Source: Thermoleophilia bacterium (GTDB taxonomy: Bacteria > Actinomycetota > Thermoleophilia > Gaiellales > Gaiellaceae). From it: a stretch of DNA of 16,061 nt. Both the position numbers and the translations under genes were made by a program. Below the pieces are notes generated by a model that ran no database searches, was not told the DNA's origin, and saw only the letters and a program-made list of their open reading frames with translations. Each line of letters starts with the position of its first letter. The stretch's first letter is position 1. Where the stretch lies: positions 1-16,061 of the forward strand of contig JACVRU010000020.1 of assembly GCA_014534295.1 (NCBI GenBank), given 5' to 3'. Below are positions 13,237 through 16,061 of the stretch, in pieces.

Positions 13237-14305
13237 GCTCCGGCGGCGCCTCGGCGAGCTCCGCCGCCACCGACGGGCGTCGGGACGGCGAATTGTCGAC
13301 TCGGTCGCGGAGTTCGCGGCCGCGTGTGGCCCCGGCGCCCAGGTGATCGAGCTGCCCGCGCCGGCCCCGAACGCACCGCCTCGGCCCCCACAACACCTCG
13401 AGCCAAGTCTCCAGCCCGTACTCGCAGAGCTGGCCGAGCCCTGGGAGCTGCGCGACGTCTGCGTCGCTGTTCTCCCGGGAGCGTGGCTCGAGACGCCCCA
13501 TGGGGTCGTCGTCGCGCGGGACGGATCGGTGCTGGCCGCGAGCGCCTGGTCGACGGAGAACCTCGTCGCCACCGGCGTGCTCGAGCGGAGGCCGCGCAGG
13601 AAGCGCGCTCTGCCCGGGCGCCACGCCTCGCTGATCGCCCAGTTTCGCGGCTACTTCCATTGGCTGACCGAGGCGCTGCCGCGGATTGCGGCGCTGCGGC
13701 TGGTCGGGCTCGGGGACGTGCCGCTGATCGGGCCGGCCGCTCCAACGAGGTTGCACCACGAGTCGCTCGACCTGCTCGGGGTCACGCGCTGGACGCCGTA
13801 CCGTGACGGCGCGGCGCCGGATGTCCTCGTCTGGCCGAGGCCGGTCGCGAGCACGGGACATCCGCCGCGCTGGGCGTGCCTCTGGCTTCGCGAGCAGTTG
13901 GCCGGCGGTGCGCGCCCCCGCGGGAACGGCCGCCTCTACATCAGCCGGCGGGACGCAGCCTCGCGCCGCGTGGCGAACGAGGACGAGGTGCTCGCACTGC
14001 TGCGCCGAGAGGGATTCGAAGCCGTGCAGCCGGAGCGGCTCAGCGTCGCCGAGCAGGCGCGGCTGTTCGCGGGCGCCGATGTCGTCGTCGCGCCCCACGG
14101 CGCCGGCAACGCGAACGTCCTCTTCTCCGACGGGGCGACGCTGATCGAGATCTTCGAGCCGGGGTTGGTGAACGGCTGCTACTACACGCTCAGCCAGGCG
14201 CTCGGCCACCCGTACTGGTACCTCATGGGCGGGCGCGTCGGCTCGTCCGACATCCACGTGCCGCTCGACCGGCTCGAGCGCGTGCTGGCCGCCGCGCTCG
14301 GCTGA
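13229..14305 (+). CDS. Glycosyltransferase family 61 protein
   Basis: The 358-residue protein starts at TTG 13229, overlapping the ATP-grasp stop by eight bases. The GT61 (DUF563) core is clear: FRGYFHWLTEALPRI (139-153), RLYISRRDAASRRVANEDEV (235-254) and the loop VVVAPHGAGNANVLFS (285-300), followed by IEIFEPG. No membrane helix is evident. GT61 enzymes transfer sugars such as xylose or GlcNAc in plants and animals; bacterial members occur in capsule and exopolysaccharide clusters with mostly unknown specificity. The first ~60 residues are Arg- and Pro-rich and poorly conserved-looking, so the exact start is uncertain. Within this operon it probably adds the modified sugar, or a neighbouring one, to the growing glycan. 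Confidence 0.85.
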   Translation: MSELRRRLGELRRHRRASGRRIVDSVAEFAAACGPGAQVIELPAPAPNAPPRPPQHLEPSLQPVLAELAEPWELRDVCVAVLPGAWLETPHGVVVARDGSVLAASAWSTENLVATGVLERRPRRKRALPGRHASLIAQFRGYFHWLTEALPRIAALRLVGLGDVPLIGPAAPTRLHHESLDLLGVTRWTPYRDGAAPDVLVWPRPVASTGHPPRWACLWLREQLAGGARPRGNGRLYISRRDAASRRVANEDEVLALLRREGFEAVQPERLSVAEQARLFAGADVVVAPHGAGNANVLFSDGATLIEIFEPGLVNGCYYTLSQALGHPYWYLMGGRVGSSDIHVPLDRLERVLAAALG

Positions 14306-14306
14306 G

Positions 14307-14318
14307 TACGCTCCGCGC
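14307..14318 (+). promoter_or_regulatory. Predicted internal -10 box (TACGCT) with leaderless spacing
   Basis: TACGCT at 14307-14312, then six bases, then GTG 14319. It begins one base after the GT61 stop. The aminotransferase gene may thus have its own leaderless promoter besides readthrough from upstream. Confidence 0.45.
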
Positions 14319-15428
14319 GTGACGCACATCGGGTTCCAGCCGCCGGCCGTCGGCGAGGAGGAGGTCGCCGCGGTCGCGGAGACGATCCGCTCCGGCTGGC
14401 TGACGACCGGGCCGAAGGCGGCGGAGCTCGAGCGGCGCCTGGGCGAGTATCTCGAGGCCGAGCACGTCGTCGCCCTCTCGTCGGGGACGGCCGCGCTCCA
14501 CCTCGCCTTGGTCGCGCTGGGCATCGGGCCCGGCGACGAGGTGATCACGACCCCGATCACCTGGCCGGCGACGGCCAACGTGATCGTCCACGCGGGGGCG
14601 ACCCCCGTCTTCGCCGACGTCCGCGACGGCGACCTGAACATCGACCCCGAGCAGGTCGCCGCGCTCGTCACCGGGCGGACGAAGGCGATCATGCCCGTCC
14701 ACCTCGCCGGCCAGCCGTGCGAGCTCGAGCCGCTGTGGGCGCTCGGCCTCCCGGTGGTCGAGGACGCCGCGCACGCGACCGAGTCGCGGTACCGCGGGCG
14801 GAAGCTCGGCGGGCTCTCCGACGCGACCTGCTTCTCGCTCTACGCGACGAAGAACCTCGCAGCCGGAGAGGGCGGGCTGATCGCGACGAACCGGGCCGAG
14901 CTCGCCGCCGCCGTCCGCGAGCTGCGGCTCACGCGGCGCGGGGACGGGGCCCTCTACGACCTCGCCGTGCCGGGCTACAAGGCCAACCTCTCAGACGTGC
15001 TCGCGGCGATCGCGCTCGTCCAGCTCGACAAGCTCGAGCGCCACGGGGAGCTACGCCGGCGCCAGTTCGCGCGCTACGACGAGGCCGTCGCCGGGCTCGC
15101 CGGGATCCGTCCGCTCGAGCGCGACCCCCGCGACACGCACGCGCGCCACCTCTACGTCGTCCGGATCGACCCGGAGGAGGGCGGCGCGACGCGCGACGAC
15201 TACCAGCGCGCGCTCGCCGAGGAGGGGATTTCCACGAGCATCCACTTCCTGCCGGTGCACACGCTCACCTGGTATCGCGAGCGCTTCCCCGAGCAGCCGC
15301 CCCTCCCCGTCGCCGAGCGCGCCGGGCGGGACGTGCTCTCGCTGCCGCTCTCCCCGGCGCACCCGGACGAGGCGATCGAGGCGGTCGTCGCGGCGCTCCG
15401 GCGCGTCCACGCGCGCTTCGCGGGATGA
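14319..15428 (+). CDS. DegT/DnrJ/EryC1/StrS sugar aminotransferase (ArnB/PseC-like)
   Basis: The 369-residue protein is a full-length PLP-dependent sugar aminotransferase. LSSGTAALHLALVALGIGPG (53-72) binds the cofactor phosphate, DEVITTPITWPATANVIVHA (73-92) is typical of the ArnB/PseC group, VVEDAAHAT (146-154) supplies D149 to the pyridine nitrogen, and FSLYATKNLAAGEGG (172-186) carries the Schiff-base lysine K178. GYKANLSDVLAAIALVQLDKL (within 219-239) is the conserved subunit-contact element. Such enzymes move an amino group from glutamate to a 4-keto (sometimes 3-keto) nucleotide sugar. Paired with the 4,6-dehydratase-like protein it would give a 4-amino-4,6-dideoxy sugar. All key residues are present. 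GTG 14319 lies 13 bases after GT61; the stop overlaps the next ATG (ATGA). Confidence 0.92.
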   Translation: MTHIGFQPPAVGEEEVAAVAETIRSGWLTTGPKAAELERRLGEYLEAEHVVALSSGTAALHLALVALGIGPGDEVITTPITWPATANVIVHAGATPVFADVRDGDLNIDPEQVAALVTGRTKAIMPVHLAGQPCELEPLWALGLPVVEDAAHATESRYRGRKLGGLSDATCFSLYATKNLAAGEGGLIATNRAELAAAVRELRLTRRGDGALYDLAVPGYKANLSDVLAAIALVQLDKLERHGELRRRQFARYDEAVAGLAGIRPLERDPRDTHARHLYVVRIDPEEGGATRDDYQRALAEEGISTSIHFLPVHTLTWYRERFPEQPPLPVAERAGRDVLSLPLSPAHPDEAIEAVVAALRRVHARFAG

Positions 15429-16061
15429 GCCGCGCCGTCCGGGTCGCCGCGACCCTCGCCGTCACCGGCCTGGCGGCCGCGTACGTCCTCTGGCGCATCG
15501 ACGTCCACGAGACGGCGAACGTGCTCCGCGACGCGCGGCCGGCCTACCTGCTGCTCTCGCTCGCGATCATGCTCGGCACGGTGCCGGCGATGGCGCTGCG
15601 CTGGCGGCTGCTGCTCGCCGCGCGGGGAATCCACGACGGCCTGCCCTGGCTGGTGCGCGCGTACCTCACGTCGTACGCCGCCGGACAGGTGCTCCCGACT
15701 GCGGTCGGCGGCGACGCCTGGCGGATCTTCGAGGGGACGCGGCGGCACCCCGGCCGAGGATCCGTCCTGGCCGGGACGGTGCTGCTCGAGCGCGGCCTCG
15801 GCGGGGCGGCCACGCTCGCGCTGGCGGGCGTCGGCTTCCTGCTCGCCGTCGGGCACTACGACGTCGGCGCCTACCTCTGGATCGAAGCGGCCTTCGTCGC
15901 CGCGACGGTCGTCCTCGCCTTCGTCCTCTTCTCGCGAACGGTGGCCCGACCGATCCTGCGCCACGCGCCACGGTTGGTGCGGTCGCTCTACGAGGGCATC
16001 CACGCGTTCCGGGCGCACGGGCGCGTGCTCGCGACGGCGATCGCGATGACGCTCGCCATCC
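15425..16061 (+). CDS. LPG_synthase_TM (UPF0104) family membrane protein, partial
   Basis: The frame opens at ATG 15425, overlapping the aminotransferase stop (ATGA), and runs off the window after 212 codons. Several hydrophobic helices are visible (about 5-20, 38-58, 118-140, 150-175). YLTSYAAGQVLPTAVGGDAWRI (starting near residue 80), followed by a VLLERGLGG block near 119-127, is the hallmark of the lysylphosphatidylglycerol-synthase transmembrane (UPF0104) family, usually about 300-340 residues. Members include the flippase part of MprF and many proteins in glycan and glycolipid clusters; for most the substrate is unproven. Here no lysyl-transferase domain can be judged because the C terminus is missing. 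Its place at the end of the aminosugar operon suggests a role in moving or modifying a lipid-linked product. Confidence 0.85.
   Translation, partial: MSRAVRVAATLAVTGLAAAYVLWRIDVHETANVLRDARPAYLLLSLAIMLGTVPAMALRWRLLLAARGIHDGLPWLVRAYLTSYAAGQVLPTAVGGDAWRIFEGTRRHPGRGSVLAGTVLLERGLGGAATLALAGVGFLLAVGHYDVGAYLWIEAAFVAATVVLAFVLFSRTVARPILRHAPRLVRSLYEGIHAFRAHGRVLATAIAMTLAI

Noticed and set aside
1..16061. CRISPR array, tRNA/rRNA genes, IS ends or phage genes
   Set aside because: No spaced repeat array, no cloverleaf or CCA-end pattern, no transposase, integrase or phage-like protein was seen on reading both strands.

Overview
The window looks like a chromosomal stretch of a very high-GC actinobacterium. 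GTG and TTG starts are common, genes are tightly packed, and many start codons directly follow a -10-like TAnnnT box with no Shine-Dalgarno sequence. A subtilisin-inhibitor-like (SSI) protein, a family best known from Actinomycetota, supports this. The gene mix suggests a Thermoleophilia/Gaiellales-type lineage, but that placement is inference. I find no tRNA, rRNA, insertion sequence or CRISPR array, and no gene-free stretch longer than 150 bases.

Left part (1-5739, all + strand). The window opens with the C-terminal remnant of a TSUP/TauE-SafE permease whose frame is broken at the edge. An overlapping operon follows: a secreted FlgD-Ig-like protein, an O-antigen ligase/Wzy-type membrane protein and a PIG-L deacetylase. 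A second unit holds a DUF4389 membrane protein made of four repeated modules and an overlapping Ste24/HtpX-type M48 membrane metalloprotease.

Middle (5672-9900). A minus-strand operon reads: SSI-like protease-inhibitor lipoprotein, DUF4214-methyltransferase fusion, Wzx/MATE-type flippase. Its last 68 bases overlap the protease gene tail to tail. A TetR regulator is divergent from this operon, and an imperfect palindrome overlaps the regulator's own -10 box. Convergent to TetR is an eIF2B-alpha/beta/delta-like protein.

Right part (9939-16061, all + strand). An ArnC/GtrB-like polyprenyl-phosphate glycosyltransferase is followed by two hairpins and a short regulatory-looking region. Then comes a tight operon: nucleotide-sugar 4,6-dehydratase-like SDR, ATP-grasp ligase, GT61 glycosyltransferase, DegT/DnrJ/EryC1/StrS (ArnB-like) aminotransferase, and a UPF0104/LPG_synthase_TM membrane protein running off the edge.

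Together this is an envelope-glycan region. It plausibly makes a 4-amino-4,6-dideoxy sugar (dehydratase plus aminotransferase), possibly acylates it (ATP-grasp), transfers it (GT2, GT61), flips it (flippase, LPG-TM protein) and polymerises or ligates it (O-antigen ligase). The most noteworthy observations are the recurrent leaderless-promoter signature at nearly every transcription-unit head, the SSI-like lipoprotein with Gln at the predicted P1 site placed with glycan genes, the dehydratase with altered key motifs, and the ATP-grasp enzyme inside an aminosugar operon.
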